Below the pieces are notes generated by a model. The model ran no database searches, was not told the DNA's origin, and saw only the letters and a program-made list of their open reading frames with translations. Of a stretch of DNA of 64,000 bases, positions 53,344 to 62,910 are shown piece by piece (within the stretch, counting starts at the first letter, position 1; each line of letters starts with the position of its first letter). The stretch spans positions 62,001-126,000 of the forward strand of contig NZ_CAMUES010000006.1 of assembly GCF_947087965.1 (NCBI RefSeq), given 5' to 3'. The position numbers and the translations under genes were made by a program. Origin of the DNA: an uncultured Mobiluncus sp. (lineage in GTDB: Bacteria > Actinomycetota > Actinomycetes > Actinomycetales > Actinomycetaceae).

Positions 53344-53757
53344 TTACGCGGGCTTTTCTTGACGGGGTGCGGTGGGTGGCTCGGCCGGAGGTTCGTCAGG
53401 TTTGGGCTCGGTCGAGGGGTTGGGGTTATCCGGGGTTTTTTCCGGCACCAGGCCCGGGGTGGCGGCTTTCTCGATGCTGGTGGCCTGTTCCATCCACAAC
53501 TGCATTTCTTCGGCCACCGCGTCTTTAATCATCTTGCGCGGGTCGTATTCGCGCGGATCAAAGTTTTTTAAATCTACGTTGAGGCCGGACTTGGTGAAAT
53601 TCGCTTCTTCGCGCAGACGGGCGGACCACGCCCGCAGCCACTCGATCACTCCTTTGAACCACAGCAGAGCTTGGGCGGCGTGCTTCGGGCCGATGACGAT
53701 GACGCCCACGACCAAAATGAGCAGCAGCTCCGAACCGCTGATCCCAAAAAATTCCAC
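53344..53757 (-). CDS. tatB: Sec-independent protein translocase TatB
   Basis: This 137-residue protein has a membrane segment with the TatB signature (FFGISGSELLLILVVGVIVIG then P) and a long charged helix, ending in a Pro/Glu/Thr-rich tail. The gene order tatB-tatA-tatC differs from the common tatABC. It lies divergent to moaC, so the Tat genes are embedded in the Moco cluster. Confidence 0.9.
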   Translation of the reverse strand: MEFFGISGSELLLILVVGVIVIGPKHAAQALLWFKGVIEWLRAWSARLREEANFTKSGLNVDLKNFDPREYDPRKMIKDAVAEEMQLWMEQATSIEKAATPGLVPEKTPDNPNPSTEPKPDEPPAEPPTAPRQEKPA

Positions 53758-53855
53758 CTGACAATTCTAGTAAGGGAAACGATTTCCTGCATATATTAAA
53801 AGGGTCAGTTCAGAAAACTTGCCCCGAAATGGGGACGTTCCCAGAAAGACTTGTG

Positions 53856-54338
53856 ATGGAAAATACCCTGCCCATGAACCACCTGAATGAACGCGGCGAG
53901 GCCCGAATGGTGGACGTCTCGGCGAAAAGTGAGACGTTGCGCGAAGCGCGGGCGCAAGCCACAGTCAGTGTATCGCCTCAGGTAGCCGCCGCTTTGCGGG
54001 ATAATCGTGTCCCGAAAGGAGACGCCTTGGCGGTGGCGCGCATCGCCGGGATACAGGCCGTAAAACGCACCCCGGAACTGCTCCCGCTGGCCCACCCCTT
54101 GGGAATCGACTACGTAGCCCTGGACATCACCCAGGAGGGCGATGAGGTCATTTTGCGCTCCACGGTGAAATGCGTGGAGCGTACCGGGGTAGAGATGGAG
54201 GCCTTGACCGCGGTGACGGTGGGGGCGTTGGCGCTGGTAGACATGCTGAAAGGGGTGGACCGCCAGATTACCTTGCGCGAGGCCTTCGTGACCTACAAAT
54301 CCGGAGGTCGTTCGGGGACGTGGGAGCGGGAATCATGA
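53856..54338 (+). CDS. moaC: Cyclic pyranopterin monophosphate synthase
   Basis: This protein of about 160 residues works after MoaA. It has VPKGDALAVARIAGIQAVKR, LPLAHPLGID, KCVERTGVEMEALTAV and DMLKGVDR. Several in-frame ATGs exist (53829, 53856, 53874). I prefer 53856, with AGAAAG nine bases upstream; homology to the family begins at MNHLNERGEARMVDVS (53874). It overlaps mog by four bases. Confidence 0.93.
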   Translation: MENTLPMNHLNERGEARMVDVSAKSETLREARAQATVSVSPQVAAALRDNRVPKGDALAVARIAGIQAVKRTPELLPLAHPLGIDYVALDITQEGDEVILRSTVKCVERTGVEMEALTAVTVGALALVDMLKGVDRQITLREAFVTYKSGGRSGTWERES

Positions 54339-54862
54339 GCCACGCCGAACAGTCTTTGCCGCCACAGACACCGGCTTGTGTCATTACGGTTTCCGATTCC
54401 GTTTCTGCGGGCGTGAACTCGGATCGGTCCGGTCCGCTGGCGGTGGAATTACTGGCGGGCCTCGGATTTGCGGTGAGTGGACCGGTGGTTGTTCCGGACG
54501 GAGTTGACTCCGTTCACGAGGCCGTGTCGGCGGCGTGTCGTAGCGGGGCGCGGTTGGTCTTTACCACGGGAGGGACGGGGATTAGCCCGCGTGACCTCAC
54601 TCCCGAAGCTGTTGAGGGCCTGGTGGAAGCCCGTTTGAGCGGAGTGGAGGCCGCGTTGCTGGAACGTAACCGACAGGCTACCCCCCTGGGTATGCTGTCT
54701 CGTCCCGTAGTGGGGATATCCACGCGGGCAGCGGGGGCCGCGCTAGTGGTGTGTGCCCCCGGTTCTCCGGGCGCGGTGCGTGACACAGTAGAGGTCCTCA
54801 CTCCGGTGCTGGGTCATGTCCTGGCAATTTTGGACCGGGATGCTTTCACGTCAGCAGAGTGA
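54335..54862 (+). CDS. mog: Molybdopterin adenylyltransferase (canonical MogA/MoaB)
   Basis: This 175-residue protein has the full MoCF pattern: VITVSDSVSAGVNSDRSGP, VFTTGGTGISPRDLTPEA and VVCAPGSPGAVRDTVEVL. It adenylates molybdopterin before MoeA acts. ATGA overlap with moaC indicates coupling. It contrasts with the loop-altered paralogue at 26540-27040. Confidence 0.92.
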   Translation: MSHAEQSLPPQTPACVITVSDSVSAGVNSDRSGPLAVELLAGLGFAVSGPVVVPDGVDSVHEAVSAACRSGARLVFTTGGTGISPRDLTPEAVEGLVEARLSGVEAALLERNRQATPLGMLSRPVVGISTRAAGAALVVCAPGSPGAVRDTVEVLTPVLGHVLAILDRDAFTSAE

Positions 54863-54973
54863 ATTTTTCAGCGAACATTCAGCCAGGTAGGAGTACAATT
54901 CTGGGTGCTTTGGTTAGTACAACCCTGGTTAAATATCGTAGATTCGTCCTAGAGCAGGAGGCAGTTGGCTGAC

Positions 54974-55867
54974 ATGAAAACCACGATGAGGTTGGTTGGG
55001 GCAGCGTGTGTAGCAATGACGGCAGTGGCGCTTTCGTCATGTGCGTTAGCAGGAAAATCGGAGGCGATGCAGTCTTACGATTTTAATTCCATCAAACCCG
55101 ATCCGGTTATCGCGGCGATGGTGCCGCAGGAAAATCGGGAAACGTTGCGGGTTGCTATGGAACTGCATTATTCCCCGGCGGAATTTCTCGATGACGCCAA
55201 TCAGCCGGTGGGCTATGAGGTCGACGTCTTAAAAGCTCTCGCTAAGGTAATGGGCATCAAAGAAGTGCAATTCATCGACGAAGATTTTGACTCCATCATT
55301 CCCAAGGTAAACGAGGGCACCGATGATTTGGGCATGGCCGCTTTGACGTTGAATAAAGAGCGGCTCCGCCAGGGAAATATGGTGTCCTATGTTGAGGCAG
55401 GTTACAGCTATGCAACCCAGCGAGATAACCCGAAGGAATTTGACCCGGTCTCGCCTTGTGGATTTAGCGTGGCGGCACAGTCGGACACCACGCAGGCCGA
55501 CACCTTGCAGGCGGCCAGCGATCAGTGCGTGTCAATCGGTAAGCCGTCGGTCACTATCATTACTGAGCCAGATCAGGACAAATTGATTTCCCAGGTCGAC
55601 CAGGGAAGCATTGATGCCATCATCGGGGAAACACCCATTTTGGCCTATAACCAGGCAAAATACCAGAATTTTGAGATGTTCGGGGAGTCCTTCGAGAATG
55701 CTCCGCAGGGTCCTTTCATCGCGAAAGACAATCCTGAGCTGGCCAAAGCCATTCAAGCCGGTCTGCAAAAGATGATGGATACGGGAATGCTTGCGGATGT
55801 GCTGTCTCCCTGGGGTGAAGAGACTATAGCGTTGCACTATGCCACGCTAAACCCGCCGATTGCCTGA
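54974..55867 (+). CDS. Family-3 solute-binding lipoprotein, paralogue 1
   Basis: This protein of about 297 residues has a lipoprotein signal (lipobox LSSC) and a periplasmic-binding type II fold similar to amino-acid binding proteins ([36 protein letters not shown]). I chose ATG 54974, 12 bases after AGGAGG; TTG 54965 lies only three bases after it. No permease or ATPase gene is near. The two following binding proteins and two chemoreceptors suggest a sensory role. A conserved PCGFSV ... DQC pair may form a disulfide. Confidence 0.85.
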   Translation: MKTTMRLVGAACVAMTAVALSSCALAGKSEAMQSYDFNSIKPDPVIAAMVPQENRETLRVAMELHYSPAEFLDDANQPVGYEVDVLKALAKVMGIKEVQFIDEDFDSIIPKVNEGTDDLGMAALTLNKERLRQGNMVSYVEAGYSYATQRDNPKEFDPVSPCGFSVAAQSDTTQADTLQAASDQCVSIGKPSVTIITEPDQDKLISQVDQGSIDAIIGETPILAYNQAKYQNFEMFGESFENAPQGPFIAKDNPELAKAIQAGLQKMMDTGMLADVLSPWGEETIALHYATLNPPIA

Positions 55868-55948
55868 AATCCCCTTCGATTTTTTCTCTCTGGGTTACCA
55901 TAGAACAGTAGAGTTATCGGCGATGCCCCTTTTCAGGGGAGGAAAGCA

Positions 55949-56851
55949 ATGACAATGAAGCTCATAGTGAGGGTATTCTCGGCGGCAGCGGGTGCCGCTT
56001 TGTTGGGAGCAACACTTGCTTCCTGTTCCGGCTCGACTAGCTCAGCGGAAGTGAAATCTTATAACTTCAATTCCATCAAACCGGATGCTGAAATCGTGGC
56101 GATGGTACCGCAGGCGAACCGGGATACGCTGCGGGTCGCGATGGATATTCCCTATTCTCCCGCCGAGTTCTTCGATGACAACAATCAGCCGGTCGGCTAC
56201 GAAGTCGATGTCTTAAAAGCCTTGTCGAAGCTGATGGGCGTGTCGGAACTGAAAATTGCCGATGAAGAATTTGACGCAATTATTCCCAAGGTTAACGATG
56301 GCACCTATGACATCGTCATGGCATCCATGACTCTCAACAAGACCCGGATGGACCAGACCAATATGGTTGCCTACATTAAGGCGGGTTACATCTATGGCAC
56401 CCAGGCGGGCAACCCCAATAATTTCGATCCCGCCAACTCTTGCGGATTGAAAGTCGCCACCCAGGCAGACACCACGCAGGCCGAAATTTTGCAGGCGGCC
56501 AGCGATTCTTGTGTGAAAGCTGGAAAACCGGCGATACAGATTGTTTCTGATGCCGACCAAGATAAGTTGGTGCAACAGGTTGCGGAAGGAACCTTGGATG
56601 CCGTCATCGGGGAGAGCCCGATTATGGCTTACGCCGAGTCGAGGAATCCGAAGTTCGCCACTATCGGTGAGGCTTTCCAGGTGGCGCCGCAGGGCCCGGT
56701 CACTGCGAAAGACAATCCTGAGCTGGCCAAAGCCATTCAAGCCGGTCTCCAAAAGATGATGGATACGGGAATGCTAAAAGATGTACTTGCGCCCTGGGGC
56801 GAGGAATTCATCGCGCTCAACTACGCAACCTTAAATCCGCCGATTGCTTAA
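55949..56851 (+). CDS. Family-3 solute-binding lipoprotein, paralogue 2
   Basis: This 300-residue lipoprotein (lipobox LASC) is the closest relative of paralogue 1, sharing [30 protein letters not shown] and an almost identical C-terminal stretch from [33 protein letters not shown] precedes the ATG. The chemoreceptor gene begins 23 bases after its stop, so the two are probably co-transcribed and the protein is a likely ligand-carrying partner of that receptor. Confidence 0.87.
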   Translation: MTMKLIVRVFSAAAGAALLGATLASCSGSTSSAEVKSYNFNSIKPDAEIVAMVPQANRDTLRVAMDIPYSPAEFFDDNNQPVGYEVDVLKALSKLMGVSELKIADEEFDAIIPKVNDGTYDIVMASMTLNKTRMDQTNMVAYIKAGYIYGTQAGNPNNFDPANSCGLKVATQADTTQAEILQAASDSCVKAGKPAIQIVSDADQDKLVQQVAEGTLDAVIGESPIMAYAESRNPKFATIGEAFQVAPQGPVTAKDNPELAKAIQAGLQKMMDTGMLKDVLAPWGEEFIALNYATLNPPIA

Positions 56852-56874
56852 TTTTCTTCAGGGAGGAAATGAAA

Positions 56875-58533
56875 ATGCGTTTTTCAACAATGATTAAATT
56901 CACCATGAGCGTGGTGCTGGCGCTGGCAGTTTTGGGCGTAGTCGCCCAAATTGGCACTATCGCCACGACAGGTCAGGTCAATCGGGCTCAAGACGAATCC
57001 AACCGGCGTAATAACGGGATTGCCTACATAGAGAATGCCCGAACGAATATGGCGGATAATGCGCGAGTCTTTGTAATTTCCGGCCTGGAAGAAGCCATGA
57101 TGGATTACTTCAACCAGGTCTATGTGAATCGCGATATAGAGTACGGGGCTAGCCTCATCGCCGACAACGGCGGCACGGAAGATGAAAACAAGCTGGTGCA
57201 GCAGTCCTCGGAAGCGGGAAAAATCACCCAAGAAACGGAGATTCACGCCATGGCTTTGGCTGCTTTGAGTCGCGAAGCTGACTTTAGCGCTCTGCCCAGC
57301 GATTTGGAAAACTTCCAATTCTCGCCTGAGGAATTGGCTATGGATGCGGAGGCACAGCTGCAAACAGCCTCGGACCTGGTGTTTGGAGAAACCTACTCCA
57401 ACTCGTACAAGTCCGTGATGTCTCCTTTGAATATGTTGAATCAGCTGGAAACCGGGGCTGCCAATGCGGCCGATACGCAAATGGGTCGAGCCGCCTCCTT
57501 GCAAAAGGTCACCATCTATATTTTGATTGCGATATTCATTGTTTTGGCAGTGACGGTGTTGCTGTTCTTGCTCGCCGCGTTACGCACTGTCCGTCTGCCT
57601 TTGTCTCGGCATACTGAGGCTTTGCAGAATCATGATCAGTATGATTTGAGTTTCCGGTTGCGTGATGATACGGGTGTGCCGGAGATTCGGGATTTGGCTA
57701 AGGCTTTCAATGGGCAAAATGACCAGGTTAACGAGCTGATTGGGGAAGTTAGCGGAACGTCCAAGGGCTTGCATGAACATGCGGGTAATTTGGCGAACAC
57801 GGCTGCTGAGTTGGATGAGACCGCTCAGGATACGCGGGCTCGGGCAGCGGGGGCTGCTGACCAGGCGCAGTTGTTGGCTACGAATATGGATACTTTGAGT
57901 GCGGCGATGGAAGAAATGCAGGCGGCGATTCGTCAGATTTCTGAGTCGGCTACTTCGGCTTCGCAGATTTCCGAGGAGGCGGTTGAGTCTGTGGGTTCGG
58001 CGACGAAGGTTATTGATACGTTGGGTGAGTCTTCGCAGTCTATTGGGGAGATTACGAATTCGATTACTTCGATTGCGGAACAGACAAATCTCTTGGCGCT
58101 CAATGCGACTATTGAGGCGGCTCGTGCGGGTGATGCCGGGAAGGGCTTCGCGGTGGTTGCTGGTGAGGTTAAGGATTTGGCTGCGCAGACGGCGGTGGCT
58201 ACGGCGGATATTTCTGAGCGGGTCAGTTCTATTCAGGAAGACTCCACTAAGGCGGCTGAGGCTATTACTCAGATTAGTGAGATTATTGCGCGGATTAATG
58301 ATTCTCAGCAGACGATTGCTTCGGCGGTTGAGGAACAGACGGCGACGACGAATGAGATGTTTGGGGTGGTTCGTGGGGCTGCGCAGACGACTCAGGATAT
58401 TGTGGGTTCGATTGAGACGGTTTCGGCTACGGCCGAGAAGTCTGCGGAGGGGGCTCGTACCACTTTGGAGGCTGGTCAGGCAGTTGCTGATTCTTCCAGC
58501 CAACTAAGCAAACTCGTCTCCCGCTACCACTAG
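56875..58533 (+). CDS. Methyl-accepting chemotaxis protein, receptor 1
   Basis: This 552-residue receptor has a membrane segment (about 10-30), an external helical domain of about 170 residues, a second membrane segment (about 210-235), a HAMP-like linker and a long signalling coiled coil. The hairpin tip reads [22 protein letters not shown] 56875 is eight bases after GGGAGG; an ATG six bases earlier is too close. It relays ligand status to CheA/CheW. From 57973 on it is identical in DNA to receptor 2 for 558 bases. Confidence 0.93.
   Translation: MRFSTMIKFTMSVVLALAVLGVVAQIGTIATTGQVNRAQDESNRRNNGIAYIENARTNMADNARVFVISGLEEAMMDYFNQVYVNRDIEYGASLIADNGGTEDENKLVQQSSEAGKITQETEIHAMALAALSREADFSALPSDLENFQFSPEELAMDAEAQLQTASDLVFGETYSNSYKSVMSPLNMLNQLETGAANAADTQMGRAASLQKVTIYILIAIFIVLAVTVLLFLLAALRTVRLPLSRHTEALQNHDQYDLSFRLRDDTGVPEIRDLAKAFNGQNDQVNELIGEVSGTSKGLHEHAGNLANTAAELDETAQDTRARAAGAADQAQLLATNMDTLSAAMEEMQAAIRQISESATSASQISEEAVESVGSATKVIDTLGESSQSIGEITNSITSIAEQTNLLALNATIEAARAGDAGKGFAVVAGEVKDLAAQTAVATADISERVSSIQEDSTKAAEAITQISEIIARINDSQQTIASAVEEQTATTNEMFGVVRGAAQTTQDIVGSIETVSATAEKSAEGARTTLEAGQAVADSSSQLSKLVSRYH
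57973..58530 (+). repeat. 558-bp direct repeat, copy 1 (chemoreceptor signalling domain)
   Basis: Compared base by base by eye, this stretch is identical to 60680-61237. It covers the signalling half of receptor 1, ends at the codon before its stop, and the sequences diverge sharply afterwards. Confidence 0.85.
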
Positions 58534-58598
58534 CGCAACCCGAGTGTTCTCCCGGATTAGCTACTGAAAATTTACCTGGAATTAACTTTCAATTCCGC

Positions 58599-58638
58599 TA
58601 TATTCAGGTCGGATAGCTGTTATTGTTTGTATATTCAG
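58599..58638. promoter_or_regulatory. Direct repeat upstream of solute-binding paralogue 3
   Basis: TATATTCAG occurs at 58599-58607 and again at 58630-58638, 31 bases apart (about three helical turns), within the 138-base gap before the gene. It may be an operator pair or alternative promoter elements. Confidence 0.3.
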
Positions 58639-58671
58639 ACAATTTGGTGTTCGAAATCAAGGGAGATGCGT

Positions 58672-59565
58672 ATGCCAGCCCGCTGGAAGATTTTGTCCGT
58701 TTGTGCTCTAGCTTGTTTGAGTCTTTCAGTCGCGGGTTGCAGTAGCGGTCCGGCGTCTGATTCTGGCGGGGTCGAATCCTACGACATCTCCAAGATTAAA
58801 GCTGATCCGAAACTTCACGAGATGTTGCCGCCGGATAAGCGCGATTCCTGGACCGCCGGCGCATTCATGCCGTATTCCCCGGCTGAGTTCTTTGATGACA
58901 GCAATCAACCCATCGGCTACGAGATAGATACCTTGAAAGCTCTAGGCAAGCTGATGGGCGTGAATGATGTCCAGTTCAAAAGTGAGGAGTTTAACTCGCT
59001 GCTGGACCGGGTCAACGATGGCACCTTCGACCTGGTTATGTCCACTCTCACCCTTAAGAAATCACGGATGCGCCAAGTCAACATGGTTTCTTTTGTAAAC
59101 GTGGGAGTTATTTATGCCGTAGGACCAAACTCAGAGTTCGACTACACCAATCCTTGCGGCTTCAAAGTGGGTGCGCGTACTGACACCACCATGATGGAGG
59201 CCTTGAAAGCCGCCTCGGATACCTGCGTTGCCGAAGGTAAGGAACCCATCAAGATCGCTGAGGACCAGGACCAGGAGGTGCTTAATTCTCAAGCGGCCGA
59301 GGGGACTTTGGATGCGGTGTTGGGTGAAGAGCCCAGTATGCTCTACGGACAGATTAAGTTCGACGGTTTCACCACGGTGGGGCAAAACTCGGATGTGGCA
59401 CCGCAGGGCCCAGTGTTCGCCAAGGATGACGAAGCCTTTGCAAAGGCCGTACAGGCGGGGCTGCAAGAGATGATGGACACGGGTCTGTTGGTTGATGTGT
59501 TAAAACCCTGGGGTGTGGAGTCACTGGCTTTGAACTACGCCACCTTGAACCCCCCGCTGATGTAA
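58672..59565 (+). CDS. Family-3 solute-binding lipoprotein, paralogue 3
   Basis: This 297-residue lipoprotein (lipobox VAGC) is a more diverged paralogue of the two binding proteins upstream, keeping [20 protein letters not shown] and the [11 protein letters not shown]-terminus. The frame is open from 58627, but ATG 58672 lies six bases after GGGAG and starts a good signal peptide ([19 protein letters not shown]). It is followed after ten bases by receptor 2, repeating the binding-protein/receptor pairing seen upstream. Confidence 0.85.
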   Translation: MPARWKILSVCALACLSLSVAGCSSGPASDSGGVESYDISKIKADPKLHEMLPPDKRDSWTAGAFMPYSPAEFFDDSNQPIGYEIDTLKALGKLMGVNDVQFKSEEFNSLLDRVNDGTFDLVMSTLTLKKSRMRQVNMVSFVNVGVIYAVGPNSEFDYTNPCGFKVGARTDTTMMEALKAASDTCVAEGKEPIKIAEDQDQEVLNSQAAEGTLDAVLGEEPSMLYGQIKFDGFTTVGQNSDVAPQGPVFAKDDEAFAKAVQAGLQEMMDTGLLVDVLKPWGVESLALNYATLNPPLM

Positions 59566-59575
59566 GGAATTGATG

Positions 59576-61243
59576 ATGAATTTTCGATTTTCGTCAATGG
59601 TAAAAGTTGCCTCCATACTGGTGGTTCTATTCTGCGTCCTGGGTTTGGTGGGAGACATCCTGGCTGTAATCTCTACCCGGGAGGTGCAAAGCGCGCAGCG
59701 AGAAGCCTCGTCTCGCTCCGCGGGCGTCAACCTGCTGACCTCGGCGAACAGCGACTTGACGAACTTGTCGCGAGCCTACGTGGTGGGCGGACTTTCAGCG
59801 GATCTAGCTGATTACACCAATCAGCTCTATATCAAGCGTGATCGTGAGTATGGGGTACGGTTGCTGAACGAGAACGGCGGCACCAAGGAGCAGCTTGACC
59901 TGCTGAAAGAGGCTTTGGAGGCCAGCAAGATACGAGATGACATTGAGCTGCACGCCATTGCTTTAGCCGCGCTGGCTCGCGGCGAGGACATGGCGGCTAT
60001 GCCCGCCACGGTGGAGAACTATTCCATTCCGGCCGAGGAGGAGTCCCTACCCGCCGAACAACAGCTCGCTCTAGCTTCCGAACTGGTTTTTGGCCGTGAC
60101 TATTCGTTGGCGTCGGCTTCCGTAATCGAACCGGTACGAAAGATTGGACATCTGGAGGCCGGTTCTCTGGAAGCGGCAGGTTCCGCGATGCAACGTGCTA
60201 ACGTTGGTCAGACCATCTCTCTGTTCGCGCTGATGGTGGTGTTTTTCCTACTCGGCGCGGTCGTGTTGACCTTCCTGATTCTCCTGGCTCGCCGGGTACG
60301 TCGGCCTTTGTCTCGGCATACTGTGGCTTTGCAGAATCATGATCAGTATGATTTGGGTTTTCGGTTGCGTGATGATACGGGTGTGCCGGAGATTCGGGAT
60401 TTGGCGAGGGCTTTTAATGGTCAGAATGATCAGGTTAATGAGTTGATTGGTGAGGTTAGTGGTACTTCTGTGGGGTTGCAGGAGCATGCTGGTAATTTGG
60501 CTGATACGGCTGCCCAGTTGGATGAGACTGCTCAGGATACGCGGGTTCGGGCGGCGGGGGCTGCTGAGCAGGCGCAGTTGTTGGCTACGAATATGGATAC
60601 TTTGAGTGCGGCTATGGAGGAGATGCAAGCGGCGATTCGTCAGATTTCTGAGTCGGCTACTTCGGCTTCGCAGATTTCTGAGGAGGCGGTTGAGTCTGTG
60701 GGTTCGGCGACGAAGGTTATTGATACGTTGGGTGAGTCTTCGCAGTCTATTGGGGAGATTACGAATTCGATTACTTCGATTGCGGAACAGACAAATCTCT
60801 TGGCGCTCAATGCGACTATTGAGGCGGCTCGTGCGGGTGATGCCGGGAAGGGCTTCGCGGTGGTTGCTGGTGAGGTTAAGGATTTGGCTGCGCAGACGGC
60901 GGTGGCTACGGCGGATATTTCTGAGCGGGTCAGTTCTATTCAGGAAGACTCCACTAAGGCGGCTGAGGCTATTACTCAGATTAGTGAGATTATTGCGCGG
61001 ATTAATGATTCTCAGCAGACGATTGCTTCGGCGGTTGAGGAACAGACGGCGACGACGAATGAGATGTTTGGGGTGGTTCGTGGGGCTGCGCAGACGACTC
61101 AGGATATTGTGGGTTCGATTGAGACGGTTTCGGCTACGGCCGAGAAGTCTGCGGAGGGGGCTCGTACCACTTTGGAGGCTGGTCAGGCAGTTGCTGATTC
61201 TTCCAGCCAACTAAGCAAACTCGTCTCCCGCTACCACCAGTAA
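59576..61243 (+). CDS. Methyl-accepting chemotaxis protein, receptor 2
   Basis: This 555-residue receptor has the same layout as receptor 1: a membrane segment, an external domain of about 190 residues, a second segment near residue 220, HAMP-like linker and signalling hairpin. Its external domain is clearly diverged from receptor 1, while the signalling domain is almost identical. ATG 59576 is seven bases after AAGGA; ATG 59573 and TTG 59570 are alternatives. The C-terminus is one residue longer (YHQ) than in receptor 1. Confidence 0.93.
   Translation: MNFRFSSMVKVASILVVLFCVLGLVGDILAVISTREVQSAQREASSRSAGVNLLTSANSDLTNLSRAYVVGGLSADLADYTNQLYIKRDREYGVRLLNENGGTKEQLDLLKEALEASKIRDDIELHAIALAALARGEDMAAMPATVENYSIPAEEESLPAEQQLALASELVFGRDYSLASASVIEPVRKIGHLEAGSLEAAGSAMQRANVGQTISLFALMVVFFLLGAVVLTFLILLARRVRRPLSRHTVALQNHDQYDLGFRLRDDTGVPEIRDLARAFNGQNDQVNELIGEVSGTSVGLQEHAGNLADTAAQLDETAQDTRVRAAGAAEQAQLLATNMDTLSAAMEEMQAAIRQISESATSASQISEEAVESVGSATKVIDTLGESSQSIGEITNSITSIAEQTNLLALNATIEAARAGDAGKGFAVVAGEVKDLAAQTAVATADISERVSSIQEDSTKAAEAITQISEIIARINDSQQTIASAVEEQTATTNEMFGVVRGAAQTTQDIVGSIETVSATAEKSAEGARTTLEAGQAVADSSSQLSKLVSRYHQ
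60680..61237 (+). repeat. 558-bp direct repeat, copy 2 (chemoreceptor signalling domain)
   Basis: Identical by eye to 57973-58530. The segment before it (about 60300-60679) is also similar but with scattered third-position differences. Confidence 0.85.
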
Positions 61244-61261
61244 GGGCGGGTCTGCAGCGGT

Positions 61262-62845
61262 CTAAAGCATCCCGACAAACGTTCCGCACAGAATCTTGGT
61301 AATCATTGCTACGGGATAAGCCATGGCGTAGCCCAGGGAAACCCGAGGGTCGGTGTTGGTTTGGTCGTTAGCGAATCCCAACACCGCCGGCTGGGTTTGG
61401 GCGCCGCCCATGAAGCCGGAGAGCTTCGTGCCTCCCATTTTGGCTACCAGACGCATCAGGATGAACAAGGTGAGTCCAAACACATTGGTGACAATGAAGC
61501 CGAGAAGCAAAATTCTCCACCAATCCCCGCCGGTGAAAGCGGTTTGAATGGAGCCTCCGGCATTCGTTCCGGCCTGGGCCAGGAACAGCAGCAGACCGAT
61601 TTCACCCAAGACCTGACCCGTGGTGTAGGGCAGAGTCGTGACAAATGGGCCGATGCGCCCCACGCGGCCCATAATCAATCCCATAATGATAATTCCGGCG
61701 GCATACCCGATGTTGAAGTATCCGCCTCCGGGGTTGGGAATGGGAATCTCACCAATGAGGAAACCTAAGGTCATCCCGATGCCCAGCGCTACCGGGTTGA
61801 GTGAGGTGAGTCCGCGGGTGGAATCACCCAGGTATTTGGTGATGACCGAGATGCTTGATTTCGGCGCCACCACGCGCAGTCGGTCGCCCAGCTGCAACGT
61901 AAAGTCCGGGTAAGCCACCATGTCTACGTCTCCGCGTCGAACTCGTGACACCGTGGCACCAAAGCGGTCACCCATGTTCAATTCCGCGATGGTTTTGCCA
62001 GCCTTGGAGGCATCGGAAAGAGTAATGCGTCGGTAGTCGAGGTAGCTGCGGTCGGTCTGTAGTGAATGGGAGGACGAATGACCCAATTCTTCGATAATGG
62101 TGTGTACGGAGGAGGCCTCGCCCACAATCGTAATCAAATCGCCGGGGTTGAGCGTATCAGACATATTGGGGCGGGTGATTGGCCCCTGTTCGCCACGGCG
62201 CAGACGTGAAAAAGCTAATTTTTCGTTGAATCTCTCAAAAATTTCGCCTAAGCGGGGGTGGGTGTCGATTTCCACTCGAATCGTTTTGGACACGACAGGA
62301 CTGGGCGCGTCTCGGTCATTTTTGCCCTTTTTCAGTGCTAACGACGCGAAAAAGAGCATCCCTAGAACACCGTAAAGATAAGCAATAGAATAACCGACCG
62401 TGGCGGTGGCGATGTCCCCGGACGTTTCCCCTCCTGCCTCGAGCATTGGAGTGTTAGTCAGTGCCCCAGAGAGGGTCCCCACTATTTGGCTGATTGGCAT
62501 CCCCAGTAAGGTGCCGATTCCTACCGCGACAGCGCTGACTCCCACATAGGCTCCGACCAGCAGGAGGATTGATTTCCAGGCCGTTTGTAGGGTCGCAAAA
62601 AAGTTCGGACCAGAGTTTGAACCAATACAAAATGCGAACAAAGAGAGTCCCAGTACGGCGATTTCTTTCGGAATCATGAGCTTTATGCCCGAAGCACTGG
62701 CCCAGGCGGAGACGCCGATAGCGAGGAACAACACCGCGGCTGCGCCCAGAGAAACACCTTTGACTTTGATGTGCCCAAAGGCCATGCCTATTCCCAATAA
62801 AGCAGCTAAAAGGACAATTGGGTGGGCTGCGAAAAATTCGAACAA
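61262..62845 (-). CDS. AspT/YidE/YbjL-type antiporter with TrkA-C domains
   Basis: This 527-residue protein has two halves of about five membrane segments each around a cytoplasmic region with two RCK/TrkA-C domains (DTLNPGDLITIVGEA and DFTLQLGDRLRVVAP). The second half has the family motif GFMGGAQTQPAVLGFAND. AspT swaps aspartate for alanine; the substrate of YidE/YbjL-type relatives is mostly unknown. The start is TTG 62845, seven bases after GGAGG. A dicarboxylate or amino-acid exchange role is inferred. Confidence 0.85.
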   Translation of the reverse strand: MFEFFAAHPIVLLAALLGIGMAFGHIKVKGVSLGAAAVLFLAIGVSAWASASGIKLMIPKEIAVLGLSLFAFCIGSNSGPNFFATLQTAWKSILLLVGAYVGVSAVAVGIGTLLGMPISQIVGTLSGALTNTPMLEAGGETSGDIATATVGYSIAYLYGVLGMLFFASLALKKGKNDRDAPSPVVSKTIRVEIDTHPRLGEIFERFNEKLAFSRLRRGEQGPITRPNMSDTLNPGDLITIVGEASSVHTIIEELGHSSSHSLQTDRSYLDYRRITLSDASKAGKTIAELNMGDRFGATVSRVRRGDVDMVAYPDFTLQLGDRLRVVAPKSSISVITKYLGDSTRGLTSLNPVALGIGMTLGFLIGEIPIPNPGGGYFNIGYAAGIIIMGLIMGRVGRIGPFVTTLPYTTGQVLGEIGLLLFLAQAGTNAGGSIQTAFTGGDWWRILLLGFIVTNVFGLTLFILMRLVAKMGGTKLSGFMGGAQTQPAVLGFANDQTNTDPRVSLGYAMAYPVAMITKILCGTFVGML

Positions 62846-62910
62846 AATGTCCTCCAGAGACGTAGTGATAAATCAACCTTGTGGTCGGGAAAACCAACAA
62901 AGTCAGTCTA

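Noticed and set aside
55896..55920. Flagellar sigma-28 promoter before binding-protein gene 2
   Set aside because: TTATCGGC at this place is the sigma-28 -10 box in the wrong orientation for the gene, and no matching TAAA -35 element lies at the right distance on either strand.
57580..58503. Minus-strand open frame of 307 codons opposite receptor 1, with a similar 320-codon frame at 60248-61210
   Set aside because: The predicted products are extremely Arg/Leu/Asn-rich without any fold pattern, no ribosome site is present, and they duplicate only because the receptor coding strand is repeated. They mirror the codon bias of the receptor genes.
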